From CAINVV01 sp963663675 (lineage in GTDB: Bacteria > Bacteroidota > Bacteroidia > Bacteroidales > Prolixibacteraceae): 64,000 nt of DNA. Positions 25,296 to 35,249 of this stretch are shown piece after piece; within the stretch, counting starts at the first letter, position 1; every line of letters begins with the position of its first letter. A program made the position numbers and the translations under genes. The DNA is taken from the NCBI GenBank assembly GCA_963663675.1, contig OY760498.1, positions 2,666,001 through 2,730,000 of the forward strand, in the 5' to 3' direction. Below the pieces are notes generated by a model. It ran no database searches. It worked only from the letters and a program-made list of their open reading frames with translations, and was not told the origin of the DNA.

Positions 25296-25484
25296 CTAAG
25301 TCATAAAGCTTGAAGAGCCAGTCAATAATTTTGGATTTTGATTTTGGATTATCACCTGCTTTCGGTTTATCCTCAGATTTGTATCCTTTTTAGTCACTCT
25401 TTTATAGATTGCTAGAATTGATTTTTTTGAAAAAATTAAAATCCCTATGATTAGCAGAATATATCTGACTGTAATCCATTCCAA
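25296..25484 (-). CDS. Possible 62-residue membrane peptide
   Basis: Begins with a hydrophobic segment (VRYILLIIGILIFS) followed by a basic, Lys/Arg-rich tail. It starts 34 bp after the protease stop on the same strand and ends before the hairpin at 25205-25239, so it could be translated from that transcript. No family is recognised and it may be spurious. Confidence 0.3.
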   Translation of the reverse strand: MEWITVRYILLIIGILIFSKKSILAIYKRVTKKDTNLRINRKQVIIQNQNPKLLTGSSSFMT

Positions 25485-25518
25485 ATTCGAAAATTGAAAA
25501 TGTCCTTAACAAAGAATT

Positions 25519-28500
25519 TCACTTTACCGGATATGGCGGGGGATTCGGAATTTTCTTTCCTTTGGTTTTAAGATCTTCCAGTATCACCTCGATGGCTTTG
25601 TTCAGCTGCTGGTCCGTCCCTGTAAATTCCAGGTACGGATCATTGTCAACCACGATATCCGGCTCCACACCTTTGCCTTCGATAATCCATTCCTTGCCAT
25701 CAATGTCATACCTTGAAAATTCAGGCCTGTTTAAAACTCCACCGTCAACAAACGGCAGTGTTCCCCGTATTCCGACCACACCTCCCCAGGTTCTCTTCCC
25801 AACCAGGGTCCCCAGTTTGTAGAACTTAAACCTGTAGGTTACAATGTCTCCGTCAGAGGCAGAAAACTCGTCACACAACATGACCAAAGGACCATTCATC
25901 GTACCCTGGGGATCGATTCCGGGTTTTGAATTCCTCGAGATTGTAATTTGTGCCGCAACCCTGCGCAAGCGTTCTACGATGATAGGTGAAACATTGCCGC
26001 CACCGTTCCCGCGAACATCAATCACAAGTGCCTCCTTGTTCAGTTGGGGATAATAATATTTCACAAATTCATTCAGTCCTTCACCCAGCATGTCTGGAAT
26101 ATGAACATATCCCACCCTGCCATTGGTAGCCTTACTTATTTTCGCGATATTCTCATTCACCCATTTCAGATAATATAGTTTTGATTCATCCGCGATCGGT
26201 ACAACTACAACTTCATGTTTTCCCAGCTCTGCAGGTACTGAGTTCAGCCCGAGCCGGACCTGCTTACCTGCCTTATTTACAAGAGCTTCATAAATATTGT
26301 TAAGTTTCACGACAGATTTACCATCCACATCAATGATGTAATCACCCTCCTTTGCCTTAACGCCAAGCTCAGTCAGGGGGGATCGTACCTGGCCATCCCA
26401 GTTCTGACCCGAAAGAATTTTATCTATCCGGAAATAACCACTTTTGCTGTCCCTGGAGATTTCTGCACCCAGCAGACCCGTATTAATCCTGGCAGGTTGG
26501 GGTCTCTCTCCTCCACCCACATAGGAATGACCAATGTTAAGCTCACCAATCAGCTCACCAATGATGTAGGTCAGATCGTTCCTGTTGTTTACATACCTGA
26601 CCAATTCACCGTATTTGTCTCCCTGGGCCTTCCAGTCGACTCCATGAAGAGTCGGTGAATAGAAAAAATCACGCATCTGGCGCCATGATTCATTGTAGAT
26701 CTGTTTCCACTCCTCCTGTTTGTTGACCTTCATCTGAAGCCCTGATAAATTCAATTTCTCCGTCACCTTGAATTCAGAAGCAGGAAGGTCCACAATGGCA
26801 AAAGACCCGCTTTGAGCCACCAGCATTTTCTTGTTATTGGCTGAAATTTCATAGCCATTTGCCTGATTGAGATTCTTTTCCTCTCTTTTATCAAAGTCAT
26901 AGAGAAAAAGTGCTGTTTTTTCATCGTTTCTTCCCTTGCGGAGGTAATATAGCTTGTTGTCAACAGATGTCAGGTTGGAATAATTGGAAGCTGTAAGAGG
27001 AAGTTTTACGATCCTGCCCTGGATTCCTTCGATATCTATCTGCAAATCAGCAGTTTTTGCCTGAGACTTAACCTCTTTCTTTTTAGCTGGCTCTTCTGCT
27101 TTTACCTCTGGCTTCGCTATCTCGACCTCATCGCTTTTAGGTTTGAACAGGGATGGTACATCCTTGTTCAAACTGACAAAGTAAATGCAACTCATGTTGG
27201 AATAGCTCATATCGAACTCGATATCGCTGTATTCAGGATTAAAATCACGGGATGAAACAAAGAAAAGATACTTGCCTTCTGTACTGAAAGTAGCGTTTGA
27301 AGATTTGTACCAATTGTCGGTAACCGGGTAAGATTTGTTTTGGACGAGGGAATAAAGAAATATCTGCCTGAAACGGTTTTCACTGTATTTTGAATAGACA
27401 ACCCATTTGCTGTCCGGAGACCAGGAATAATCTGTGATTTCTGCCAGGGAGTCGGTATCAACCCTGGTAATCCCTTTCGTTGCGATATCAACAAACTGCA
27501 AGGTTTGTTTCCGGTCCGACCACAGCAATTTCTTGCTGTCGGGCGACCATATAGGCTGGTATTTATAGGTTGAACTGCCTTTTGTTACCTGTTCTGCCGG
27601 CTGACTCCCATCCTGGGCCTGGATAAATATTTCATCCTCACCGGTTTTATCAGAAATGTATGATATCCATCTGCCATCATCCGACCATTTGGAATTTCTC
27701 TCATGAATTCCGGAGGACTGGGTCAGGTTCCTCGTTTCACCATACTTCTCAGGAACTGTAAACACCTCACCATGAGCACCGAACAAGGCTCGTTTCCCAT
27801 CTGGGGATATCTCATAATTGGATACGTTATGGCTCACATCCTTCAGTACGGATCTTCCACCCACAAAATCTTCCGCAATAGTAATTTTTATTTTCTCCGG
27901 TTTTTCATTACCCAGATCCATTTTGTAAATATATCCGCCGTTCTCATAGACGACCGCCTTATTCCCGAGAGAAGGGAATTTTATGTCAAAGTCCTTGTAA
28001 TCTGTAAGTTTCCTGGTCTGTTTAGTTATCAGGTCATACACATACAAATTCATTCTTTTGTTTTCATCCCTGTCTGAAATGAAATAGATTTTGTCACCAT
28101 GCCACATGGGAATGATATCACTGGCCGGATTGTTGGTAATATTCTCGATTTTATTTGTCTTAAAATCAAATATCCATATATCATCAGCCATCCCGCCCCG
28201 ATATCTCTTCCAGGTCCTGAACTCGCGAAATACCCTGTTATAGGCCATTTTTTGATCATCCGGTGAAAAGGAACAGAAGCCACCCCTTGGGACTGGCAAT
28301 TCTTCAGGCAGTGAACCATCTGTATTAACAGTAAACAGCGAACCGTTGAAATCATTGAACGTTTTCTTCCTGGAACGGAAAACAATGTTTTTGTCGTCCT
28401 TCCATCCGAATACTATATTATTCGGACCCATCCTGTCTGCAACATCATCCCGACCCAAAGTCGCAGTATAGGTCAGCCTTTTGGGTATTCCCCCCAAAGA

Positions 28501-28782
28501 ATTCATGGTATATACCTCAGTATTTCCATCGTACTGTCCGGTAAAAGCGATGGTTTTGCCGTCCGGCGAAAACCTTGCAAACATTTCGAAACCGTCGTGA
28601 TTAGTAAGCTTCCTTGCAATACCTCCATCCGATGTAACTGTATATAAATCACCGGCATAAGTAAAAACAACCTGGTTGTCGTAAATGGCAGGAAATCTAA
28701 GAAGCCTGGCTTCATCCTGTGCACGAAGGGATACCTGGAAAGAAATCAGCATTACACAGGCAAGAAAAAATGATTTGTTCAT
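25519..28782 (-). CDS. Tricorn-type S41 protease
   Basis: 1087 residues with a signal peptide (ending LRAQ, about residue 22), so periplasmic or exported. Residues 25-350 contain WD40/TolB-like repeats (FARFSPDGKTIAFTGQYDG, ISPDGKRALFGAHGE) and a second propeller follows to about 690. The C-terminal half has a tricorn C1 region with His in LNIGHSYVGGG, a PDZ domain (VKAKEGDYIIDVDGKSV) and an S41 domain (VIDVRGNGGG; nucleophile Ser in FSASDGD). It is a homologue of archaeal tricorn peptidase, degrading oligopeptides. It is transcribed alone or with the small ORF behind it. Confidence 0.95.
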   Translation of the reverse strand: MNKSFFLACVMLISFQVSLRAQDEARLLRFPAIYDNQVVFTYAGDLYTVTSDGGIARKLTNHDGFEMFARFSPDGKTIAFTGQYDGNTEVYTMNSLGGIPKRLTYTATLGRDDVADRMGPNNIVFGWKDDKNIVFRSRKKTFNDFNGSLFTVNTDGSLPEELPVPRGGFCSFSPDDQKMAYNRVFREFRTWKRYRGGMADDIWIFDFKTNKIENITNNPASDIIPMWHGDKIYFISDRDENKRMNLYVYDLITKQTRKLTDYKDFDIKFPSLGNKAVVYENGGYIYKMDLGNEKPEKIKITIAEDFVGGRSVLKDVSHNVSNYEISPDGKRALFGAHGEVFTVPEKYGETRNLTQSSGIHERNSKWSDDGRWISYISDKTGEDEIFIQAQDGSQPAEQVTKGSSTYKYQPIWSPDSKKLLWSDRKQTLQFVDIATKGITRVDTDSLAEITDYSWSPDSKWVVYSKYSENRFRQIFLYSLVQNKSYPVTDNWYKSSNATFSTEGKYLFFVSSRDFNPEYSDIEFDMSYSNMSCIYFVSLNKDVPSLFKPKSDEVEIAKPEVKAEEPAKKKEVKSQAKTADLQIDIEGIQGRIVKLPLTASNYSNLTSVDNKLYYLRKGRNDEKTALFLYDFDKREEKNLNQANGYEISANNKKMLVAQSGSFAIVDLPASEFKVTEKLNLSGLQMKVNKQEEWKQIYNESWRQMRDFFYSPTLHGVDWKAQGDKYGELVRYVNNRNDLTYIIGELIGELNIGHSYVGGGERPQPARINTGLLGAEISRDSKSGYFRIDKILSGQNWDGQVRSPLTELGVKAKEGDYIIDVDGKSVVKLNNIYEALVNKAGKQVRLGLNSVPAELGKHEVVVVPIADESKLYYLKWVNENIAKISKATNGRVGYVHIPDMLGEGLNEFVKYYYPQLNKEALVIDVRGNGGGNVSPIIVERLRRVAAQITISRNSKPGIDPQGTMNGPLVMLCDEFSASDGDIVTYRFKFYKLGTLVGKRTWGGVVGIRGTLPFVDGGVLNRPEFSRYDIDGKEWIIEGKGVEPDIVVDNDPYLEFTGTDQQLNKAIEVILEDLKTKGKKIPNPPPYPVK

Positions 28783-29585
28783 AGGGTCTGATTTGACTGA
28801 ATATAAAATTTTTAATTTGACTCATAAAATTAAGCCATATTTGTCATCAAACCATTGCCCACCCTTTTTTTTTCTTTGTAGTAAATTGTCTGACCCTGTT
28901 GGCGGAAAGCGTTCGGAATTTGGAGATATGCCTCCGTCAATTCGAAATTTGAAACAATTGCAAAAAATTATGTTTAAAAATCATATATCTGCAAGAGCTT
29001 GCAGTGAGGTAATGCAATATTGAATTTAGAATTTAAGAATAAGTGAAGAAATTCGTCCAAACTTTTACAACTATTTGAAGCATAGACACTAAAAGAAAGC
29101 ACATGTGACCTTTACCAATCTTTTTCAAACTGTATGCCTATTCGAAAAAATTACGCCGGTTGCAAAGTTAATCCCCAGGTATCCAATTGTTACTCTTAAT
29201 TGATAGCAAAAAAGAATCAATTTAAAATTGTTTGATTCTGTATAAATTTATGGGACGGGGCGACCAGCGTTACGAATGCACGAGTGTAGAAGTGTCTGTC
29301 AGATTGTCTTGTCCCGAAATGGGTTCATTGTAAAAGTTAGCAACAAGCAGGAATGGCAAGGGAGTGGTTATTGGCAGCACGTGACAAAGGCCCTTAACGA
29401 GCCCGGGAAGCGGTAGGCCAGGATAAGCAATACCATAATTTTCAGTATACTCTTATGATACAGTCGTATTGTTTGCTCAACAAGTAAATAACCCGGCAAA
29501 CCAATAATCCGAAAAATTATTTATTCAAAAAAAATTGTGAGATTTACAGTGATCAAACTACTGAATAGCCATAACTACAAATAGT
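28783..29585. other. Long intergenic region with a GC-richer unexplained block
   Basis: This 803-bp gap is mostly AT-rich without frames that look coded. A block at about 29250-29430 is clearly richer in G and C, with purine-rich strings and possible pairing (GGGAC near 29251 with GTCCC near 29313). It contains only short frames broken by stops. It could be a structured RNA or a relic of a mobile element; I cannot identify it. Confidence 0.4.
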
Positions 29586-30707
29586 ATGAATGAGACAAAA
29601 AATCTGACCCAAAATTTTTCTAAGAGTGAAAGGGTTACCTCCATTGATTTTTTCAGGGGACTCACCATGTTTTTATTGATTGGGGAAAGCACCGGAATGT
29701 ACGGCCATCTGGATGATATAAACACCGGGATTACTAAGTTTCTTGGGACGCAGTTGAGTCATCACGAATGGCATGGTTTGCATTTCTGGGATCTGATTCA
29801 GCCTTTTTTTATGTTTATTGTCGGAGTGGCTATCCCATTTGCTATTGCAAACCGCAGGAAGAAAGGCTTTTCCGAAAAATCGATAATGAATCATGCCATT
29901 AAAAGATCCTTGCTGCTTCTGTTCCTGGGCTGGGCACTCTACTGTGTTGGTCCGGGCAGAATAGTCTGGAGATTCCAGGACGTATTGGCGCAATTGTCAG
30001 TAACTTACCTGGTTGCATTCCTGATCAGGAACAAAAGCATTTCCTACCAGTTGATTTTCACTATGGTAATACTGTTGCTCACCGATCTGGCCTATCGCTT
30101 CTTCCCCGTTGAAGGCTTTAACCATCCATGGGAACCTTATCAAAATCTTGGAGCCTGGGTAAACAATCACATTGAGGGAGTGGACAAGGCAAGCATCTGG
30201 GCTTCTCTAAACGCAATTCCGACTATCGCCCATACAGTTTGGGGCGTGCTGTGTGGCAGTCTCCTGATGAGTGACAAACCCGTGAATCAAAAAATAAAAA
30301 CCCTGCTGATTGCCGGATTTTCCGGCTTATTGATAGGCTATTCTATTGACATTTTGAATGTTACGCCAATTATCAAAAAAATTGCCACCTCATCATTTGT
30401 GCTTGTAAGCGGTGGGTGGGCCATCCTGGCCTTATGCCTGTCTTATTGGATTATTGACGTAAAAAAACTGATGGTAAAAAGTTCAAAAATATTTCAAATT
30501 GTTGGCATGAACTGCATTTTCATTTACCTCTTTTTTGAAATTGGCGGCGCAACCTTGTTAAAAAAGGTATTCATTCCGTTCACCACAGCCTTGTTTTCGT
30601 GGGGTGACATGATAACAGTATCAATAATGACCAGCTTAGCTGCCTGGGCATCCATGTGGTATATCTGCTACTGGTTGTATAAGAATAAGTTGTTTATCAA
30701 AATTTAG
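29586..30707 (+). CDS. DUF5009/HGSNAT-like multi-pass membrane protein
   Basis: 373 residues, about ten membrane helices. The N-terminal signature RVTSIDFFRGLTMFLLIGES and the HFWDLIQPFFMFIVGVAIPFA stretch are typical of DUF5009 and heparan-alpha-glucosaminide acetyltransferase-like proteins (YeiB/NagX relatives). In that group a membrane protein transfers acetyl groups from cytoplasmic acetyl-CoA to a sugar outside; the actual substrate here is unknown. It converges with an alpha-L-fucosidase, which may hint at glycan use. Confidence 0.85.
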   Translation: MNETKNLTQNFSKSERVTSIDFFRGLTMFLLIGESTGMYGHLDDINTGITKFLGTQLSHHEWHGLHFWDLIQPFFMFIVGVAIPFAIANRRKKGFSEKSIMNHAIKRSLLLLFLGWALYCVGPGRIVWRFQDVLAQLSVTYLVAFLIRNKSISYQLIFTMVILLLTDLAYRFFPVEGFNHPWEPYQNLGAWVNNHIEGVDKASIWASLNAIPTIAHTVWGVLCGSLLMSDKPVNQKIKTLLIAGFSGLLIGYSIDILNVTPIIKKIATSSFVLVSGGWAILALCLSYWIIDVKKLMVKSSKIFQIVGMNCIFIYLFFEIGGATLLKKVFIPFTTALFSWGDMITVSIMTSLAAWASMWYICYWLYKNKLFIKI

Positions 30708-30724
30708 ATTTCACCGGTTTTCCG

Positions 30725-32119
30725 TTATTTCACCTTCTTCACCTTAAACACCCATGCATACTGACAGGGAATATTGGCAGGGGTGATCGCGGGTGGTGTA
30801 ATTGTAAGTTTATTTCCTGAAACAGAATACCTGATTTTGCCGTTGAAGCCAATCATTGAAACGGATTCCGCCTTGCCGATTCCTTCAACTGTGACAGGTG
30901 TATCCTGCCATCTGGTTACAATTACAAATAAGTCGTTGCCCTTTTTTGTGTAATAGACAGTAGTTTCAGGTGTTACCGCAGGAGCATTCGCCCACTTCCT
31001 GGTACCATAAATTGCCTCACCGTTAACTTTGAGCCATGTACCCATATCCGACAACCTTTGCTGCATGATGACGGGAATTCTTCCGTCTGCTGCAGGTCCG
31101 ATATTGAGCAGCAGGTTTCCTCCCCGGGCGACCTTATTTATCAGGATGTGCACCAGTTGTTCTGAAGTCGAATAATCCTCCAGCACTTCGTTGCGGTTGT
31201 ACCCGAAAGAACCGGCAATGCCGCGGCATTCTTCCCAGGGATGATCAAATTGGGTACTATTCGCGTTGCCGTCATGTACCAGGTCATATTCCGTAGTATA
31301 AATACCTCCATGTTTGCTGCGGGTCTCTTTCCCCCACCTGTCATTGACGACCACGCTGTTTTTTACCGGCGATTCATTGTAAAGCCAGGCCAGAAATTGT
31401 GTGCTTTTCCACAGTTCACTCGGATGATCCCATTCCCCGTCTGTCCATAATATATCCGGCTGGTAACGTGTAACAAGGTCTTTCATCTGGGGAATCATAT
31501 GGTCATCCACGTATTTGTTGAGATCAGCCTTGTACAACGGGTTAAACCACTCATACAGTGAGTAGTAAAAACCCATATGCAAACCTTTATCTTTGACCGA
31601 CCTGGAAAGGTCTCCGCACAAGTCGCGGTGAGGCCCCACATCCACGGCATTCCAGTTCCAGCTTTGGGCGCTGGGCCACAGCGTAAAACCTTCATGATGC
31701 TTGGAAGTCAGGACCACATATCTGGCGCCTGCCTCTTTGAATCGTTCAGCCCAGGCATCAGGATCAAACATCTCCGCTTTGAAGCGGCCGGCAAAATCCT
31801 GGTATTTGAAATCCTTGCCATAGACCCGGTCGTTGTATTCAGTGAAATAATGCTGTGTCCTGGATGGATTTATCCACCTGTTCCAGTACCACTCCGCATA
31901 CTGTTCATAGACACTTACTTTGTCGCGTACAGTAGGGCTGTATGCCGGAACGGAATAGAGGCCCCAATGGATGAAAATTCCGAATTTGGCATCTTCGAAC
32001 CACTCCGGAACAGGCCTGCTATCGATGGATTCCCAATTCGGCTGATAGATTTTTTGTGCAAATACCGCTGAAATACTGGTCAATACAATGGCAACAAAGA
32101 GGATTGTAATTTTTTTCAT
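30725..32119 (-). CDS. Alpha-L-fucosidase (GH29)
   Basis: 464 residues with a signal peptide (about 1-21, ending VFAQ). GH29 features: AKFGIFIHWGLYSVPAYSP near the N-terminus, VVLTSKHHEGFTLWPS, and the nucleophile region DILWTDGEWDHP (Asp in WTDG). It ends with a beta-sandwich domain. It would release alpha-linked fucose from glycans in the periplasm or at the surface. It is single, convergent with the DUF5009 gene. Confidence 0.95.
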   Translation of the reverse strand: MKKITILFVAIVLTSISAVFAQKIYQPNWESIDSRPVPEWFEDAKFGIFIHWGLYSVPAYSPTVRDKVSVYEQYAEWYWNRWINPSRTQHYFTEYNDRVYGKDFKYQDFAGRFKAEMFDPDAWAERFKEAGARYVVLTSKHHEGFTLWPSAQSWNWNAVDVGPHRDLCGDLSRSVKDKGLHMGFYYSLYEWFNPLYKADLNKYVDDHMIPQMKDLVTRYQPDILWTDGEWDHPSELWKSTQFLAWLYNESPVKNSVVVNDRWGKETRSKHGGIYTTEYDLVHDGNANSTQFDHPWEECRGIAGSFGYNRNEVLEDYSTSEQLVHILINKVARGGNLLLNIGPAADGRIPVIMQQRLSDMGTWLKVNGEAIYGTRKWANAPAVTPETTVYYTKKGNDLFVIVTRWQDTPVTVEGIGKAESVSMIGFNGKIRYSVSGNKLTITPPAITPANIPCQYAWVFKVKKVK

Positions 32120-32345
32120 ATTTATATTGCTTAATGTTAGTTGGCTAATCAGAAATACATTTTATTGGTTAAGTCTTTAACAGAATCACCTCATCGACAT
32201 TCAAAAAATTTCTGCCGGCTTTTCTATAATTTATCAATGCTAAGTTAGGTAAATTGCAACATTACCAACAAATGTCGCTGCATACTGAATAGAAAAAAAC
32301 AGTCAAGGCACTACACAATATTCTTAAGACTTTTAAAAGATGTGC

Positions 32346-33242
32346 CTACCGGATCATTGCTTTTAAAGTTCCTTCTATCCTGGGTGCATGACTGGAGCCC
32401 ATGGTAATAAATACCCTTTCTCCTTTATTAACCAGCTCAAGGATAGAGCGGCACATATGCTCATCCCTGACACCGTTGATGACTTCTGAAAGCTCCTCCA
32501 GTACACCCTGGGGCCAACCGTTTTGAGGATGCCGGAAGATTCTCCAGCTTTCCGATGCCAGGGAGACGGCATGCCAGGTGCTGTCAACCTCTTGCAGGGA
32601 CTTGATCCCTCCTTTGTATTTAGAATTTCTGGCAATCTCCTTTTCGACGATCTTGTCCTGATCACTTTTCGAAAATTGTGACCATTGATTTTGCTTTCTC
32701 CGGAGGATATAAAAAAGCGTCACCTCTTTTGGTCCGAAATATTTCATGCAATAGGTGTCTTCCTCATCCCTTCCCGCCTCCCAGGAATAGATTTTAATCC
32801 CCTTCTCCCTGGCCATACATTGCACGAAACCACCCTCACCGGATGCTCTGACACCGTTTATAAACCACCGAGGAATCAGGTCCAGATATCCTTCTGTCAT
32901 GGCAACCGTAGGATCAAATTTGTCCCAGTTTTCTTTCATCACGGGAAATTGCGGATGGGAAGGATCAAAAGTATGTTCGGCACCGAAAACCAGTACTGCC
33001 CCATTGCTTTTCTTGCTTTCAACAATAAAAACATAGGGCCTGGGGTGAGTATTGATCAATCCACTGACAGTATACTCCTCAAGAGTCATGACGGGTGGTT
33101 CCAATTTCACCTTTTCTGCGGGCTGATAAAGACCGGGTGGCAACCAGATGATACCGGTACCAATCATCAGGACGACAAGCAATGAAAGGCTAACTACAAT
33201 TACACCTACCTTTTTTAGAACGATTCCAATATACTTACTCAT
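32346..33242 (-). CDS. TraB/TIKI/EreA-ChaN-like protein with N-terminal membrane anchor
   Basis: 298 residues. A membrane helix (about 11-33) is followed by an extracytoplasmic domain with two GxxH motifs: VFGAEHTFDPSHP near residue 88 and MGSSHAPR near residue 283. Glu residues such as TEGYLDL lie between them. This pattern is typical of the TraB/TIKI metalloprotease-like and EreA/ChaN superfamily. The substrate is unknown. It stands alone, 107 bp beyond the end of the sulfur operon. Confidence 0.7.
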   Translation of the reverse strand: MSKYIGIVLKKVGVIVVSLSLLVVLMIGTGIIWLPPGLYQPAEKVKLEPPVMTLEEYTVSGLINTHPRPYVFIVESKKSNGAVLVFGAEHTFDPSHPQFPVMKENWDKFDPTVAMTEGYLDLIPRWFINGVRASGEGGFVQCMAREKGIKIYSWEAGRDEEDTYCMKYFGPKEVTLFYILRRKQNQWSQFSKSDQDKIVEKEIARNSKYKGGIKSLQEVDSTWHAVSLASESWRIFRHPQNGWPQGVLEELSEVINGVRDEHMCRSILELVNKGERVFITMGSSHAPRIEGTLKAMIR

Positions 33243-33349
33243 TGTGAAAAACCATCTGCCCAGCTGTAAATTTAATTCAAAAACTTAATTCAACAAACAA
33301 CCAGATGGAATCAACTGTGGCAGTTTCACCTTTATTGGATTTCGTATTC

Positions 33350-33943
33350 TCAGCAACCTCCGCCTGTCCTGGCCTCTCTTTTTACCGGTTTCACAATTTC
33401 CGGTTTCTTTTCAACTGTTGCGGCCGGGACTGATATCACAACAGGTTTTGCCCTAAAAAATGCAGTATCAAGAACCTGATTTTCAGTCAATACCACATCC
33501 GGTTCTGACAACTGGCTTCCTGAAACAATGCCACCTTTCAACCGAAGGACATTCCTGTAACCTAATTGTTGCAACAACAGCCACGGAGCAGTGGCCTCCA
33601 ACTCGCTACTGCCGTACAATACAGCTGCCTTACCCTCTTGCCGGAGCCGGCTGAAAAATTTTACCGATTCCTCATCAAGTATCTGTCGGGCCGGGATATT
33701 AACTGCATTTTCGGCGTGCCCCATGCCAAACAATTCTGCCGACCGGATATCGATTAGTTGTTTCCCGCCAATCTCCTTTACAGGTACCACCAAAGATGGA
33801 TCATTCATCAATTTTAAGGATTGGCTTGCACTGATCCGGTACTCTGGAGGATTTGGCCTGAATATAAACGCAAGCACAATAATAAGTAACGCGAGTGCCA
33901 GCAGGCCAAGCCAGGGTGAATTACTTTTAAGGAAACGGTTCAT
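33350..33943 (-). CDS. Membrane-anchored rhodanese-fold protein, no catalytic Cys, C-terminal GGGC
   Basis: 197 residues. An N-terminal membrane helix (about 11-29) is followed by a rhodanese domain (LIDIRSAELFGMGHAENAVNIP, then AAVLYGSSELEATAPWLL and a YRNVLRLKGGI end). The position of the catalytic Cys in the VLYC loop is Gly111. The only cysteine in the protein is the last residue, Cys197, after Arg-Thr-Gly-Gly-Gly. A linker rich in Val, Lys and Pro joins it to the domain. Last gene of the sulfur operon. I infer that the tail carries sulfur as a persulfide; this is not established. Confidence 0.85.
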   Translation of the reverse strand: MNRFLKSNSPWLGLLALALLIIVLAFIFRPNPPEYRISASQSLKLMNDPSLVVPVKEIGGKQLIDIRSAELFGMGHAENAVNIPARQILDEESVKFFSRLRQEGKAAVLYGSSELEATAPWLLLQQLGYRNVLRLKGGIVSGSQLSEPDVVLTENQVLDTAFFRAKPVVISVPAATVEKKPEIVKPVKREARTGGGC

Positions 33944-34002
33944 GTTTCTAATATTTTGTATTGAATGATACTAAAAATTTTTATTCAGTCAAAAGCAGCG
34001 AA

Positions 34003-34626
34003 TTAACAGCCGCCACCTGACGCTGCAGATGGCTGTTTTCTGGTTATTTTAACTTTTTCACTCGCCGGAACCGTAGCAGTTGCTGCAACAGGAACCCCCG
34101 AACCAGTGAAAAACTGGCGTGCTGCCTTCCTGAAATTCAAAAGATCAAGATCTGAGGTTGAGGCAGTAGGCGATACATTATGTTCTTTTATTATTGTATT
34201 GAACCATTCGTTCAATCCGCCCTTCATGATATATATCCTGTTCACCGAATAACGAGAGCACAGCAGCCAGGCCATTTCGGCTGTCAGATCAGAGTTGGCG
34301 TACAATACCTTATCCTTGCCCGATTCCCTGAACAGTTCCAGGTTGGCCTCACTCAGGAGGGAATCAGGCTGCACATTCACCGATCCCGGCAGCGAAAACA
34401 ACTTAAACTGACCGGCAGAACGCAGATCTACCAGGAGGAGTGTCGGATCATTCTCAATAATTCTGTGGGTGACAAGGTCAACAGAAAGATATCGTGACTT
34501 CTCAGTTATAGAATTGAGCAAAATTTTGGGTTCAATCTCCTTTCTCTCACTTTTTCCCGGGAGTACCACTAAACCCAGAGCAAGCACGATCAGCAGGACT
34601 GACAGAATTGTATATTTTCTTTCCAT
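34003..34626 (-). CDS. Second rhodanese-fold protein with lost catalytic Cys and GGGC tail
   Basis: 207 residues from the ATG at 34626, chosen over an in-frame TTG at 34647 that would overlap the YeeE gene. It has an N-terminal helix (about 5-22) and a rhodanese-like domain (LLVDLRSAGQFKLFSLPGS, VLYANSDLTAEMAW, IYIMKGGLNEW). The catalytic position is Ala110. A long Ala/Thr/Pro-rich linker ends in Ser-Gly-Gly-Gly-Cys207. It is a diverged paralogue of the next gene, and both keep the same tail. Ten bp separate it from the YeeE stop. Confidence 0.85.
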   Translation of the reverse strand: MERKYTILSVLLIVLALGLVVLPGKSERKEIEPKILLNSITEKSRYLSVDLVTHRIIENDPTLLLVDLRSAGQFKLFSLPGSVNVQPDSLLSEANLELFRESGKDKVLYANSDLTAEMAWLLCSRYSVNRIYIMKGGLNEWFNTIIKEHNVSPTASTSDLDLLNFRKAARQFFTGSGVPVAATATVPASEKVKITRKQPSAASGGGC

Positions 34627-34636
34627 TGTTAATTGA

Positions 34637-35230
34637 TTAATATTCAACCTTCTTTACTTTCCCCTGGACCCATGAAGCTCCATAAAACATGCCAATTGCC
34701 AATAAGACAAGCAGTAATGTGAACAATTCGGGCGAAATTCCAAGCACTTCATTGATCATCGCGGCACCCAGAGAATGGCTATAATACATATTCTCAAAAA
34801 GCGGAAAAGCCTCTGAAAACATAAATACTCCGATAAACATCCCGCCGAGGAAAACAAGTCCGTCTATACGGCCAACTGCAGCCGCACACACGCTTGTACC
34901 GGGACAAAAGCCCCCCATGGCAAATCCGATTCCCATGATAATTCCACCGACAACCGCAGATGTTATAAAGGTTGGCTGGATGTACAACAGCGAGAAATCC
35001 AGAAGGCCCAGGTAACTAAGATAAAGCAGGCCCAAAGAAGCGACAATAGCCGCCGTGAAGAACACTTTGACGACTACAAAATCGTAGCCGAAGAAGGTAC
35101 CGATAATCTTGCGGGATGAGGAAAAACCGGATGATTCAAGGGCAAATCCAAATCCCATACCTAACAATACGGCAAATATATTGTCCCAAGCCGGCGAAAC
35201 TAAACCTGATGAAATAATTGGTCCGATCAT
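34637..35230 (-). CDS. YeeE/YedE-family transporter half (GFCPGT type)
   Basis: 197 residues, about five membrane helices. It contains GIGFAMGGFCPGTSVCAAAVG (around residues 100-120) with the conserved Cys of YeeE/YedE proteins. E. coli YeeE (TsuA) imports thiosulfate through cysteine relays, and YedE relatives move sulfur or selenium species. It pairs with a second half-size member upstream, matching the usual two-halves design. In the operon it lies between a molybdo-oxidoreductase and rhodaneses. Confidence 0.9.
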   Translation of the reverse strand: MIGPIISSGLVSPAWDNIFAVLLGMGFGFALESSGFSSSRKIIGTFFGYDFVVVKVFFTAAIVASLGLLYLSYLGLLDFSLLYIQPTFITSAVVGGIIMGIGFAMGGFCPGTSVCAAAVGRIDGLVFLGGMFIGVFMFSEAFPLFENMYYSHSLGAAMINEVLGISPELFTLLLVLLAIGMFYGASWVQGKVKKVEY

Positions 35231-35249
35231 GATTCAAAAATTAAATAGG

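Noticed and set aside
29250..29430. Group II intron or IS fragment
   Set aside because: No domain V, reverse transcriptase or transposase reading is visible; kept only as an unexplained block.
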